Numbered from the stretch's first letter, positions 42,032-51,081 are shown. The stretch is 64,000 nt of DNA from Candidatus Polarisedimenticola svalbardensis (GCA_014764515.1 JACXWD010000009.1:19915-83914); one strand, 5' to 3'. Made by a program: numbers and translations. Notes: a model not told the origin generated them from the sequence alone.

Positions 42032-42736
42032 TCAGGCTCGCCGCCGCACCTTCCTGGGCGGTGTATAGCCGTTACGGTGCAATCGGCCGTGGCGGATGCC
42101 GAGCCGGTCCGCCAGTTCATCCACGTCTACGGCGTTGCTTCTCCGGCAGCAGTGCAGGGAGACTCCGGCGCACGCCACGGCGTCGTCCTCGGCATCGTGG
42201 TGCTTCAGGCTCAAACCCAGGTGGTCCGCCACCGTGTTCAATTTGTGATTCGTGAGCCTCGGCCAGCTCAACCGGGACAGGGTGACGGTGCAGAGGTACC
42301 GGATCGGCGGGTACGGGATACGGTAACGGTCCAGTGTGTGGCGCAGGACGCTCATATCGAACCCGGCATTGTGGGCGATCACTGTCCCCTCCGACAGGAT
42401 CGGCTTCAATTCCGGCCACAGGCGGTCGAAGGTCGGCGCCTCGCGAACGTCAGCTTCCGTGATGCCGTGAATCGAAATATTGATGCCGTTGAACCGCAGT
42501 TCCGCCGGCCGGACCAGCCAGGAGCGGCGGTCCACGATCCGGCCGGCAGCCACCCGTGCGATGCCGACGGCGCACACGCTGTCTCGCTGTTCATTGGCGG
42601 TCTCGAAGTCCAGGGCGACCCACGAACTCCCGGGATTGCCGGACTCGGGGACCGACTCCACCCTGCCCTCGGCAAGCCGCCATTCCAGGCGGGCGGGAAG
42701 CGGGTGGTTGTTGCGCTTTAGAGGCATGAAGCGCAC
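42032..42736 (-). CDS. DEDDh 3'-5' exonuclease (DNA polymerase III epsilon-like)
   Basis: The product has 234 residues from GTG 42736 or 231 from ATG 42727; neither has a clear ribosome-binding site. The exonuclease motifs are ExoI VALDFETAN, ExoII IAHNAGFDMSVL, and ExoIII with HDAEDDA, giving the full DEDDh set. The extra N-terminal segment and Arg-rich tail (PPRKVRRRA) are outside the core domain. It may be a stand-alone proofreading or RNA-trimming nuclease. The gene is isolated, with a 385-base gap upstream. Confidence 0.87.
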   Translation of the reverse strand: MRFMPLKRNNHPLPARLEWRLAEGRVESVPESGNPGSSWVALDFETANEQRDSVCAVGIARVAAGRIVDRRSWLVRPAELRFNGINISIHGITEADVREAPTFDRLWPELKPILSEGTVIAHNAGFDMSVLRHTLDRYRIPYPPIRYLCTVTLSRLSWPRLTNHKLNTVADHLGLSLKHHDAEDDAVACAGVSLHCCRRSNAVDVDELADRLGIRHGRLHRNGYTPPRKVRRRA

Positions 42737-43121
42737 ATGCTACACCAGATGGAGAGGAATCGCGCCAATGCCCAACAGGCGGGTCAGGAGATCAAAACAG
42801 GGAGATGCGTTCGATTGTGCAAGGGCTCACCGGTGACGAACCGCAGTGTCCGTGCCGCACTGCATGTTGAGTTGATCATGCTGTTGGCACCAGGGGCAGA
42901 TCTTGCCGGTTCGGAGAAAAACCAATGATGGGGGGGACTGGATGTGCTCTCCGAAACATGAACGCATCTCCCTTGCACAGTTCATGTAAAAGCAACATCC
43001 ATGCCTAAGTGCAAATCATAAAGCCCTATCTTTACAGGCAAACTTGGGATGGTCCGATCGGACATTCGACAATTTCGTCGAATCCAGCATCGTCCTCGAC
43101 GAAAGCTGCCTGTCCCCGAGG
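42737..43121. other. 385-base non-coding gap with three inverted repeats
   Basis: No gene is credible here on either strand. I see ACATGAAC (42956-42963) with GTTCATGT (42980-42987), the 12-base perfect palindrome GTCCGATCGGAC (43052-43063), and TTTCGTCGA (43073-43081) with TCGACGAAA (43096-43104). The last lies just downstream of the ntrC-like stop at 43122 and could be a weak terminator for it. The palindrome may be a protein-binding site. Confidence 0.6.
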
Positions 43122-44480
43122 CTATTGGCGGAGCTTGGAGAGCTTGTATCGCAGGGCTCGCTCCGATATCCCCAACCGTGCCGCGGCCCGGGTCTGGTTG
43201 CCTTCCTCGGCCTCGAGTGCGTTCTCGATCATCTCCCGCTTAAGGGCGTTCACCCGGGCAGGCAGGGACAGAGGGTCGGAAGCAGGGCCGGCCTGCTCTC
43301 TAAAGCCTTCCTGAACAGCCGGGGGCAGGTCGTAGCGGGTCACCGACTCGGTTCTGGCCAGCACCAGGGCGCGCTGGACGATATTCTCGAGTTCCCGGAC
43401 ATTGCCGGGATAGTCGTACCGCATCAGTAGGTCCATCGCCTCACCGGAAAACGGCTTGGCGGCGCCAGCGCCATCGTCGTATCGGGCGGCGAAATGTTCC
43501 ACAAGCAGCGGGATGTCTCCCCTGCGGCTTCGCAGCGGCGGAATCTCGATGGCGACTACGGCAAGACGATAGTAGAGATCTTCCCGGAATCGTCCTTCCC
43601 GAACTTCCACCAGCAGGTCGCGGTGGGTAGCGGAGATCACCCGGACGTCCACCGGGATCGGTCGCGTTGAGCCGACTCTCTCGATGGTCCTCTCCTGAAG
43701 AACCCGGAGCAGCTTGACCTGCACCTCAGGTGGGAGATCGCCGATCTCGTCCAGGAACAGGGTTCCGCCGCCGGCCGCCTCGATCCTGCCGATCCGCATC
43801 CTTTCGGCGCCGGTGAAGGCGCCTTTCTCGTGGCCGAACAGTTCACTTTCAAGAAGTGTCGGTGAAAGAGCGCTGCCGTTCACCGCCAGAAACGGCCCAT
43901 CCCGGCGGCTGCCGGCCTGATGGATCGCCCTGGCGATCAACTCCTTGCCGGTACCGCTCTCCCCCAGCAGAAGGACCGATACCGGGGAGGTGGCCACACG
44001 GGACACGGTGGACAACACCTCGGCCATCGCTCCCCCGGCGGTCACAATGCCAGGGAGTGCGCTGAACGAACCCAGACGATGCTTCAGTTCAAGGTTTTCC
44101 CGAACCAGGTAGCGCCGCTCCGCCAGCCGCTCCAGAACATGCTCGACCTCATCAAGATCCAGGGGCTTGGACAGGTAATCGGCGGCGCCGTCCTTCAGAC
44201 AACCGACAGCGTCCTCAACGGCGCCGTAGGCGGTAACGATCACCACCTGGATCTCCGGGTTCAACGCCTTGATCTCTCTCAACAGCTCACGGCCGTCCAT
44301 CCCCGGCATACGGTAATCGGTCACTACCACATCCAGGAGGGTGGAACGGACCATCGCCAGTGCTTCCCGGCCATCGCCGGCCTGGTGAACTTCCGCACCC
44401 AGCTCCTGGAAGAAGCCGGCCAGGAGGGCTCGCTGTTTCTCCTCGTCGTCCACCACCAGAAGCCGGAGATCCAGACTCAT
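43122..44480 (-). CDS. NtrC-family sigma-54-dependent response regulator
   Basis: The 452-residue protein has a receiver domain (residues 1-120, phospho-acceptor Asp in [12 protein letters not shown]), an AAA+ domain with Walker [10 protein letters not shown], the sigma-54 contact loop GAFTGA, Walker B LFLDEIG and the sensor Arg region, then a Fis-type helix-turn-helix ([20 protein letters not shown]). It activates promoters used by sigma-54 RNA polymerase when phosphorylated by the kinase encoded directly upstream, with which it shares ATGA. The targets are unknown; I see no clear -24/-12 promoter nearby. Confidence 0.93.
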   Translation of the reverse strand: MSLDLRLLVVDDEEKQRALLAGFFQELGAEVHQAGDGREALAMVRSTLLDVVVTDYRMPGMDGRELLREIKALNPEIQVVIVTAYGAVEDAVGCLKDGAADYLSKPLDLDEVEHVLERLAERRYLVRENLELKHRLGSFSALPGIVTAGGAMAEVLSTVSRVATSPVSVLLLGESGTGKELIARAIHQAGSRRDGPFLAVNGSALSPTLLESELFGHEKGAFTGAERMRIGRIEAAGGGTLFLDEIGDLPPEVQVKLLRVLQERTIERVGSTRPIPVDVRVISATHRDLLVEVREGRFREDLYYRLAVVAIEIPPLRSRRGDIPLLVEHFAARYDDGAGAAKPFSGEAMDLLMRYDYPGNVRELENIVQRALVLARTESVTRYDLPPAVQEGFREQAGPASDPLSLPARVNALKREMIENALEAEEGNQTRAAARLGISERALRYKLSKLRQ

Positions 44481-46087
44481 ACCGTCCCCCGGGAAATTTC
44501 CATCATCGCATCCACACCGCCCCCTTCACGATCCAGAAGCTGGGCCCAGCCGCCATGTTCCTCGGAGACCCTGCGAACCAAGGGCAGCCCCAGGCCGGAA
44601 CCCTCGGCCCGGGTCGTGAAGAACGGGTCGAACGCCCGCTCACGCACATCGCCCTTCATACCGTGGCCTCTGTCCCGTACGGTGATCCTGACTCTATCTC
44701 CCAGCGCCGTGAGAACAATGTTCACCGCGCTATCGGAGGGCGACACCTGGATCGCGTTACGGATCATGTTCACCATCGCCCGGCGCAGGCAGGCCCGGTC
44801 GCCGTGGACCTCTATGAGCTGTTCCGAATGCTCCAGCTTCAGGCTGATACCCCGTTCGGCCCCTTCCCCTTCCAACAAACGCAATACGTCCACAGCCAGG
44901 GATACCAGTTCCACGGTTTCCTTCTCTCCCCGGGTCGGCCTGGCCAGATCGAGGAACCCTTTCAGGATCTCCTCCATGTGAGCCACTTCCGACATGATCG
45001 TATTGGCGAACCGGTGGCAGACGTCCTCGTCCTGCTTCTGCCGGCGGATTCTCTGCGCGGCGATGGAAATAGCGTTCAACGGGTTACGGATTTCGTGGGC
45101 AACACCGGCTGACAATGCGCCTGCAGAAGCCAGCCGCTCGGACCGGCCGCGCTGCTTCTCGAGATCTCCCAGGCGTTGCAGATTCTCCACCCGCTCAGCC
45201 GATCTGGCCCGGATCACCAGGGCCAGTGCAGCGGTGGCCAGAACCAGCGCGGCCATGGCCAGACTCACAAGGGCGGTCCTCCTTGCGGCACCGGTGGTCG
45301 CCCTGGCCAGAGGCGCTTCGTCCAGGCCGACCCTAAGAACGCCTCCACTTCCTGCCGAACCTTCCACAGGGACTTCGACCTCAAACACAGGGCGATCCCG
45401 CAGATGCTGCACAGCCTCAGGCGGTACCGGACCACCATCCCAGGAGGCCTCCGTCCGGCTCCCGTCAGACCCATCAAGAAAACTCAGGTAGAGAACATTG
45501 CCTGTTCCGGCAGTGGCCTGCAGCAGGTTCGACACTCCGAGACGCCCGGCAAACGCGAACGCCACGGAAGCTTCGGTACCGACCACAACTGCGCCACCGC
45601 CGGGGTTGGCCACCGCCACCGCCACCAGCCCGTGGCCACCCTCCTCCGGCCAGTCGAATACGAATTCCTGAACATGGCCGGCACAGACTTCCATCAGCAA
45701 TGCCTGGCTCATGTCGAGCCTTCCCGGCTCACCGCTCTCCTTCAGTATCCTGCAGCGGCCGTCCAGGATGACAATGACGTCCAGCCCGTTCTGTTCACCG
45801 ACGGACTCCAGCTGGGCGCCGGACATCGGCGCCTCCTGTTCAAGCCTTCCCAGCAACCGGGCGTTGTCCATCAGTTTCCAGCCGACCAGTTCCTTCAGCT
45901 CCCGGGCCGAGGAAGAGGCTGCGGCCAGTGCCGGCACCAGGGAGCGCGCTACTACGGCAACCTCTGCCTGCATGGTCCGCTCCATGTCCTCCTTTTGCAC
46001 ACGGGCTTCATGGACGGACCAAAGGGCCAGCAGGATCGCCAGACTTCCCAGCAAAACGAGCATCATTCCGGGCCGGCGTACGTTCAT
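44477..46087 (-). CDS. Membrane sensor histidine kinase (NtrB/ZraS-like)
   Basis: This 536-residue kinase has a first membrane helix at residues 7-24 and a large extracytoplasmic sensor of about 240 residues. The second helix (LVSLAMAALVLATAALALVI) precedes a short linker and the HisKA motif GVAHEIRNPLNAIS with the phospho-histidine. An HATPase domain follows, with N-box NMIRNAIQVSP, RDRGHGMKGDV and FFTTRAEGSGLGLPLV. The sensor has no recognised fold and its ligand is unknown. It pairs with the adjacent NtrC-type regulator through a 4-base overlap. Confidence 0.92.
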   Translation of the reverse strand: MNVRRPGMMLVLLGSLAILLALWSVHEARVQKEDMERTMQAEVAVVARSLVPALAAASSSARELKELVGWKLMDNARLLGRLEQEAPMSGAQLESVGEQNGLDVIVILDGRCRILKESGEPGRLDMSQALLMEVCAGHVQEFVFDWPEEGGHGLVAVAVANPGGGAVVVGTEASVAFAFAGRLGVSNLLQATAGTGNVLYLSFLDGSDGSRTEASWDGGPVPPEAVQHLRDRPVFEVEVPVEGSAGSGGVLRVGLDEAPLARATTGAARRTALVSLAMAALVLATAALALVIRARSAERVENLQRLGDLEKQRGRSERLASAGALSAGVAHEIRNPLNAISIAAQRIRRQKQDEDVCHRFANTIMSEVAHMEEILKGFLDLARPTRGEKETVELVSLAVDVLRLLEGEGAERGISLKLEHSEQLIEVHGDRACLRRAMVNMIRNAIQVSPSDSAVNIVLTALGDRVRITVRDRGHGMKGDVRERAFDPFFTTRAEGSGLGLPLVRRVSEEHGGWAQLLDREGGGVDAMMEISRGTV

Positions 46088-46225
46088 AAGGAAACCCGGG
46101 TCGGATCGCTATTCACCCTCAGATCCTCCATAGACCGGGATTGTAGCTGTGTGCCGGGCCGGGTACCAATCGCCTGGAACACCGCTTTAGCTATTTATGG
46201 TTCTATTGCAGATTTGTATTTGATA

Positions 46226-46253
46226 TTGCTATTAATTTAACTATTTCTACTAT
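46226..46253 (+). promoter_or_regulatory. Possible sigma-70 promoter in an A+T-rich island
   Basis: The stretch 46185-46255 is strikingly A+T-rich for this genome. TTGCTA (46226-46231) and TACTAT (46248-46253) are 16 bases apart and about 40 bases ahead of the ATG at 46290. The choice of boxes is not unique. Confidence 0.45.
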
Positions 46254-46289
46254 AGGCGACGGATCAAGCTATCGAGACAGGGAGCAAGG

Positions 46290-46841
46290 ATGAGTTCATT
46301 CCAGGAAACCGGAGCAGCCGGGCGACAGCCCGTTGTCCCCCGGGAAACCGAGCCGGCCTCTGCCCGGAAAAAGAAATTCTGGGTTCCCCGCAGACGGGTG
46401 AAGGCCCGGATCCGGCTGGCGGACGAAAACTGCATCGACGGCGAGATGTACGCCAGCGTTGAGCGTGCCGACGGAGAACCCGGGCGACTGGTGGACCGGC
46501 TGAAAAACCTTTCCGAAAAATTCGTTCCGGTGGCGGTGGCCGGCCGGCACATCCTCCTCAACAAATCGACCATCACCATGCTGGAAATCGAAGGGGGAAG
46601 ATACGAGATCGAGGATCTGGACAAACCAGGCGCCACCGAGGTGCCGGTGGTTCTCACGTTCTCGGACCGGCAGATCGTGAGAGGCTCATTCTTCACCTGC
46701 CTGCCTGAAGCCCACCGGCGGGCTCTCGACTACCTCAATCTGGGGCGTTGCCGCTTCCTGGCGTTGTACTGCAACGGCCGTGCGGTCCTGGTCAACGTGG
46801 ACCGCATCCAGCACGCCACCGAGGTTATCGACCAAAGCTGA
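46290..46841 (+). CDS. Unrecognised protein with an internally duplicated ~62-residue domain
   Basis: I do not recognise the family. The 183-residue cytoplasmic protein has a basic N-terminus (KKKFWVPRRRVKARI). Two similar units follow, at about residues 37-101 and 117-179. Each runs beta strand, D/S-x-x-x-I-x-G turn (CIDGEMYASV and IVRGSFFTCL), a helix ending in LN or NL (RLVDRLKNLSEKF and RALDYLNLGRCRF), then VAVAGRHILLNKSTIT or LALYCNGRAVLVNVDRI. The ribosome-binding site is GGGAG five bases from the ATG. It stands alone, divergent from the two-component pair, and could be its partner or target. That is inference. Confidence 0.75.
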   Translation: MSSFQETGAAGRQPVVPRETEPASARKKKFWVPRRRVKARIRLADENCIDGEMYASVERADGEPGRLVDRLKNLSEKFVPVAVAGRHILLNKSTITMLEIEGGRYEIEDLDKPGATEVPVVLTFSDRQIVRGSFFTCLPEAHRRALDYLNLGRCRFLALYCNGRAVLVNVDRIQHATEVIDQS

Positions 46842-46859
46842 ACCGTCCCGCCGGGAGCC

Positions 46860-47990
46860 TCAGCGTATCGGTCGGATGGTTCGCTTCTGGGACAGGAAGT
46901 TGATGCGGTCCTTCTCTCCAACCGACCCGGAATAGGTATGCTCGTAGAACATCTTGACGGTGAGGATCGCCGTGGCCCTGGCCGGCACCTGGTAGTGGAA
47001 CAACACCTTGCGCCGCTCGTCGGGCTGGATCGTCGTATCCGTCTTCAGACGCACTCCGGCTGTGAAGTAATCCCTGTCCCGGGTTATCAGTTCTCCCTTG
47101 GCGGTCTCAAGGGTCTTGCCGAAGATCCGGGTCGTCTCGTGGGTCTCGCCACCCACAACCCGCAATTCGGTTGTCATGACCACCCGTCGCCCCGGCATAC
47201 CGGTAGGAACGGCATGGCCGGCGCCCTTGTTGGTGACCGTGATCTCCACATCCAGCTTGTCGCCGTCACGCTTCGGCCGTAACGATACCGACAGAGCCTT
47301 GTGCAACTGATCCAGGGAGTGGCCTCCCGGTGCGGCGTGGAGATTGATCTTGGCGCCGGGGTCCCGATCCAGCCTGGGATCCGTGGCGTTGGCTGTGGCC
47401 TCTCCCATGTGGCAACTCTGGCATGTCAGACCGTTCTCCGCCGCCTTGCTCTTCTTCCATTCGGACCAGGTCGCCAGAATCGGTGTTCCTTCCGGGTTGG
47501 TGTACTGGTGGCACCAGGCGCACATCTCCGATTGGGTATGGATCTCGGTGCCCTGGACCTCATGGGCGTCGGGGACCGCGTCTTTGAACGGTCCGTACTT
47601 CACGTCGCCCGGCTTCAGGACCGGCTCGAAACCGGTCTTGGTCTGTTTCATGGCCGACACACTGTGGCAGATATCGCAGTTCACACCTTCCCATGTCAGG
47701 TGGTACAGCAACTCCCCATCCCCGTTCAGTTCGGTGACAGGCGCATGGCACTGCAGGCAGAGTTTGGCCAGGGCAGCATCACCGGTCTCTTGCGTGGCCC
47801 GGAACGCCAACAGGAAATTCTCGTTCTCCAGGGCGTCGGCATGGACCGAATCTTTCCAGGATTGGTAAATAGTCGTATGGCACCGTCCGCACTGCTCGCT
47901 CCCTTCGATGGTAGCGGCGGCGGCACCTGGAAGCGATGCCGATATCACGGCTGCGAGCAGCGCAAGACGTACGAACTGTCTCATGGACAC
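46860..47990 (-). CDS. Pentahaem c-type cytochrome (c554-like)
   Basis: I choose GTG 47990, seven bases after GGGAGG; an ATG two codons later is also possible. The signal peptide (RQFVRLALLAAVISASLPGA) precedes five CxxCH sites: CGRCH, CLQCH, CDICH, CAWCH and CQSCH. The arrangement of four early sites and one in TCQSCHMGEA resembles the cytochrome c554/multihaem family that accepts electrons from hydroxylamine oxidoreductase. Residues about 225-376 form a haem-free beta domain (LDVEITVTNKGAGHAVPTGM) also seen in related tetra- and pentahaem proteins. Periplasmic electron transfer is the likely role. Confidence 0.85.
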   Translation of the reverse strand: MSMRQFVRLALLAAVISASLPGAAAATIEGSEQCGRCHTTIYQSWKDSVHADALENENFLLAFRATQETGDAALAKLCLQCHAPVTELNGDGELLYHLTWEGVNCDICHSVSAMKQTKTGFEPVLKPGDVKYGPFKDAVPDAHEVQGTEIHTQSEMCAWCHQYTNPEGTPILATWSEWKKSKAAENGLTCQSCHMGEATANATDPRLDRDPGAKINLHAAPGGHSLDQLHKALSVSLRPKRDGDKLDVEITVTNKGAGHAVPTGMPGRRVVMTTELRVVGGETHETTRIFGKTLETAKGELITRDRDYFTAGVRLKTDTTIQPDERRKVLFHYQVPARATAILTVKMFYEHTYSGSVGEKDRINFLSQKRTIRPIR

Positions 47991-48269
47991 AACGGATCCT
48001 CCCACCTTGGCGAACATTCCATTAACGCCTCAAAGGGAGATCCAAGGCAAGCGGGATTCAACTCATTGTGGGTCGACACTGTCCACTATTAGCCGCGAAA
48101 CCGGAACCGGATCCAGGCCGCCCGGTTCGGAGGCTCCCCTGAAATTTATAACCGTGGCGGGAGCCGGTTTATAGAGCAACTTCAACCCGCTTTTCGGCGG
48201 GACAGCAGTCCGGGTGGTAAATATTCCATCCTGGTCATATCCTTCCCAAGAGCCGACGACGGAGAATCG

Positions 48270-48581
48270 ATGATCACTGCCACCGCCATCCTGGTTCCCA
48301 CCGTACTGCTGTGCGTGTACTGCTACCGCAAAGCAGCGCTGCAGGAGCGGAACAGCCAGGCCGATAAGGTGGAGCCGCCTTCGCTCCTTCCGATTATCGA
48401 CAACGACCTGTGCGGCGGGTGCGGCTCCTGCGTGGAGGCCTGCCCCGAAGGAGAGGTTCTTGGCCTCCTGAATGGCAAGGCCGCCCTGATCCAGCCGGCG
48501 AAATGCCTCAGCCATGGAGCCTGCAGGGATATCTGCCCCCTGGAAGCGATCACACTTGAGAACAGCCGCTACGGGAACTGA
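48270..48581 (+). CDS. Membrane-anchored ferredoxin-like protein with CxxH cluster motif
   Basis: The 103-residue product begins with a hydrophobic helix (ITATAILVPTVLLCVYCYR). It is followed by a ferredoxin fold with a canonical first cluster motif CGGCGSCVEACPEG. The second motif is CLSHGACRDICP, where the second Cys of CxxCxxCxxxCP is His. That replacement may give a His-ligated or three-Cys cluster. The partner is not in the window. It lies 60 bases ahead of lgt and may be transcribed with it. A periplasmic location of the clusters is unlikely. Confidence 0.8.
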   Translation: MITATAILVPTVLLCVYCYRKAALQERNSQADKVEPPSLLPIIDNDLCGGCGSCVEACPEGEVLGLLNGKAALIQPAKCLSHGACRDICPLEAITLENSRYGN

Positions 48582-48641
48582 CAACCGCCATCTTGTTCCC
48601 GAAGTGATATCGTCGTATATCGAGCTTGCTGCAATCGAGAG

Positions 48642-49430
48642 GTGCGCTTGTTTCCTGTCCTGTTCAACCTGGGAGATTTCTCCGTCCCGACCTACGGTGT
48701 GATCTACCTGATCGCGTTCCTCTCGGGCGCTGTCGTCTGTGCGTACTTTGGACAAACCGATACCATCCCGTTCAAGCGGATGTTCGAAATCGGCTTTCAG
48801 GCCACCATCGCAGGCGAACTGGGAGCCCGGCTGACCTTCGTGATCGTGGAATGGGACCGGTTCGCCGCCGGCGCCATCGGCATGCGCCAGTTCCTGGTGT
48901 CCGGCCGGGTGGTTCTGGGCGGCATCGTGGCCGGCGCAGCGTTCTTCGCCTACATCGTCTGGAAACATAAACTGCCGATCCTCCGGCTCATGGACGCCGG
49001 AATAACCGGCGCCGCACTGGGAATGGCCATCGGCCGGATCGGTTGCCTGGCGGCGGGCTGCTGTTTCGGCAAGCCCACCGACTGGTGGTGGGGGATCACG
49101 TTCACCCACCCGCTGGCGGAAAAGCTGAACGGTACGCCGCTGGGCATCGCCCTGCTTCCGACCCAGATCCTCCAGTTCCTGTCGGCGATGGTCCTTTTCG
49201 CGCTCCTGGTCTGGATGCACCGCTGGAAAAGCTGGGACGGGCAGATCCTCGTCACCTTCTTCCTGGGAGCCGGGCTGATGCGGTTCGGCAGCGAGTTCCT
49301 GCGGGGAGATCCCCGTGGGGGTGCCGTCGGGATCACCACCTCCCAGTGGATCGCCCTGGGTATGGTCCTGGTCGCCGGTGCCTGCCTCGTCTACCGGTCG
49401 GTCCGGGGAAGGCGGACGCCATGTGGCTGA
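48642..49430 (+). CDS. lgt: Prolipoprotein diacylglyceryl transferase
   Basis: This 262-residue inner-membrane protein has about seven helices. Landmarks are the opening FNLGDFSVPTYGVIYLIAF, the central GRIGCLAAGCCFGKPTDWWWG (the variant Lgt signature found in many non-enteric bacteria), and MRFGSEFLRGDPRG near the end with the conserved arginines. It moves the diacylglyceryl group from phosphatidylglycerol to the lipobox Cys of exported lipoproteins, such as those at 38607 and 51904. The start is GTG 48642, or TTG 48648 after GAGAGG. It overlaps the first plsC-like gene by 10 bases. Confidence 0.9.
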   Translation: MRLFPVLFNLGDFSVPTYGVIYLIAFLSGAVVCAYFGQTDTIPFKRMFEIGFQATIAGELGARLTFVIVEWDRFAAGAIGMRQFLVSGRVVLGGIVAGAAFFAYIVWKHKLPILRLMDAGITGAALGMAIGRIGCLAAGCCFGKPTDWWWGITFTHPLAEKLNGTPLGIALLPTQILQFLSAMVLFALLVWMHRWKSWDGQILVTFFLGAGLMRFGSEFLRGDPRGGAVGITTSQWIALGMVLVAGACLVYRSVRGRRTPCG

Positions 49431-50047
49431 ACCGGCTGACATTGCTCACTACTCCTCTGTTCGGACTGTACTGGGATTTTCGGTTCGAGGCGGAGGGCGA
49501 CCGCATCCCCCGGGATGTTCCACTGATCCTGGCTCCCAATCACACCTCCTTCCTGGATCCCTGGTTCCTGGGCTGGGTCTTCCCTCGGCAGGTGCACCAC
49601 CTGATCAATCGGGAATGGTACGAACGGTCCACCGCCTGGAACCTGTTCTTCCGCGCCAACGGCACGGTGCCGGTATCGCCGAGTGATCCGGAGGCCACCC
49701 TTCAGGCGGTCAGGGGCGTTCTGGACCGAAACGATGTGATCTGTATCTTTCCGGAAGGCAAGGTGTCCGCCGACGGCAGGTTGCGGCGATTCCGCTCGGG
49801 GATCGGCTGGTTCGCCTCGGTGACCGGTGTACCGGTGATTCCTGTCGGAATCGAAGGGGCCTTCGACTCCCTACCCAAGGGGAAGAAATTCCCGCGGCGT
49901 GCCCGAATCACGATCCGTGCCGGCAAGCCGATGCATTACCCGAACCCCGGCCCGGATCCGAACCGGAGAGAAACCTTCGCATTCGTCCAACAGATTCGCC
50001 GGGAGGTGGAACGACTGACCGGGGTTCCGGAGCCCGGTGACGGATAA
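49421..50047 (+). CDS. 1-acylglycerol-3-phosphate O-acyltransferase (PlsC-like), copy 1
   Basis: The start at ATG 49421 lies inside the end of lgt; longer frames are shadow. The 208-residue LPLAT-family protein has the catalytic block NHTSFLDPW (HxxxxD, residues about 43-48), the FRANGTVPV acceptor region, and CIFPEGKVSADG (block III). It probably acylates lysophosphatidate or a related lysolipid at the membrane. Its pairing with lgt fits phospholipid and lipoprotein metabolism. A close homologue lies directly downstream. Confidence 0.87.
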   Translation: MWLNRLTLLTTPLFGLYWDFRFEAEGDRIPRDVPLILAPNHTSFLDPWFLGWVFPRQVHHLINREWYERSTAWNLFFRANGTVPVSPSDPEATLQAVRGVLDRNDVICIFPEGKVSADGRLRRFRSGIGWFASVTGVPVIPVGIEGAFDSLPKGKKFPRRARITIRAGKPMHYPNPGPDPNRRETFAFVQQIRREVERLTGVPEPGDG

Positions 50048-50143
50048 TCAGGAGCCGGGCGATTCATTTATTCTGCAGGATCAGGATTGCTGCGCCTGGC
50101 GTTATGTCTTTGCCCCATCGGGCTTATGGGGGATTTCTCATAA

Positions 50144-50776
50144 ATGTGGTTGAACCGACTGACGACTAACCTGGAGCCATTGTTCGGCCTGTTCTGGGAT
50201 TTCAGGCTGGAAATAGAAGGCGGCGACATCCCGCAGAACACGCCGTTGATCCTGGCGCCTAATCATGCATCATTTCTTGATCCATGGTTTTTGGGCTGGA
50301 TGTTTCCCAGACCGATGCACCATCTCATCAACCGAACCTGGTACGAGCGCTCCCTGCTCTGGAATTGGTTTTTCCGAGCAAATGGGAATGTGCCGATCGT
50401 CCCCAACGATCCGGAGGCGACCCTCAACGCAGTCCGAACCGTTCTGGACAGGAACCAGTTAATCTGCATTTTCCCCGAAGGGAAATTGTCTGCGGACGGC
50501 AAGCTGCACAGTTTCCGGACGGGGATCGGGTGGTTCGCCGCGGTTACCGATGTTCCGGTGATCCCGATCGGGATCGTCGGCGCCTATGAAAGTCTTCCGA
50601 AACACAAGAAATTCCCCAAGCGGGGAACGATCACAATACGTGTAGGAAAACCGATGCGGTTCCCCAACCCCGGTCCGGACCCGAACCGGCGTGAAACCAT
50701 CGCGTTCGTTCGGGAAGTTCGTGACGAGGTGGCCCGCCTCACCGGCCAGACGGAAAGCGACGCCGACCCTAGTTGA
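50144..50776 (+). CDS. 1-acylglycerol-3-phosphate O-acyltransferase (PlsC-like), copy 2
   Basis: The 210-residue paralogue of the preceding gene is alike over its whole length, roughly 70 % by eye, with identical landmarks (MWLNRLT, NHASFLDPW, FRANGNVPI, CIFPEGKLSADG, NPGPDPNRRET). Its codons are less GC-rich than those of copy 1 and the ribosome-binding site is weaker (GGGGGATTTCTCATAA before ATG), which suggests a separate history or relaxed use. The two may differ in acyl-chain or head-group choice. The 96-base gap between the copies contains no gene. Confidence 0.87.
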   Translation: MWLNRLTTNLEPLFGLFWDFRLEIEGGDIPQNTPLILAPNHASFLDPWFLGWMFPRPMHHLINRTWYERSLLWNWFFRANGNVPIVPNDPEATLNAVRTVLDRNQLICIFPEGKLSADGKLHSFRTGIGWFAAVTDVPVIPIGIVGAYESLPKHKKFPKRGTITIRVGKPMRFPNPGPDPNRRETIAFVREVRDEVARLTGQTESDADPS

Positions 50777-50823
50777 TTTCGGGTATCATGATCCTCACAC
50801 GGAACTTCCCCGGAGATCAGGAC

Positions 50824-51081
50824 ATGAGCGACGAAAACACAGCCACGGCCAATGAAAATGTCGAAACCGAAGCTGCCTTCTACCGCAAGGCAAAAGAGGC
50901 CCGGGACAAGCTGAACCATCTGCTTCACGACCTGGGCGAGAAGGCCGGCGACACCGGCAAGCACATCAGGCACGGGGTTGACCAGACCGAGGAGCAGATC
51001 AAGGACCACCCCTGGGCGGCAGTGGGAATCGCAGCCGGTATCGGCCTGATGCTGGGCCTGCTCATCAACCGGGGACGCTGA
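50824..51081 (+). CDS. Small membrane-anchored helical protein (DUF883/YqjD-ElaB-like)
   Basis: This 85-residue protein starts at ATG 50824 (GGAGATCAGGAC upstream). It has an acidic N-terminus, a long amphipathic helix (YRKAKEARDKLNHLLHDLG) and a C-terminal glycine-rich membrane helix (AVGIAAGIGLMLGLLINRG), the typical DUF883 ending. E. coli homologues tether ribosomes to the inner membrane in stationary phase. Assignment rests on layout rather than strong sequence identity. Confidence 0.78.
   Translation: MSDENTATANENVETEAAFYRKAKEARDKLNHLLHDLGEKAGDTGKHIRHGVDQTEEQIKDHPWAAVGIAAGIGLMLGLLINRGR

Noticed and set aside
43071..43092. T-arm-like TTTCGTCGAATCC as a tRNA gene
   Set aside because: No acceptor or anticodon stems can be built around it; it belongs to the 9-bp inverted repeat.
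48063..49442. 459-codon minus-strand frame over the ferredoxin and lgt genes
   Set aside because: Its translation is Asp/Gln/Gly-rich without domains, while both plus-strand genes have clear signatures.
49421..50776. Adjacent plsC copies as an assembly duplication
   Set aside because: The copies differ at many codons and in base composition, so they are true paralogues.
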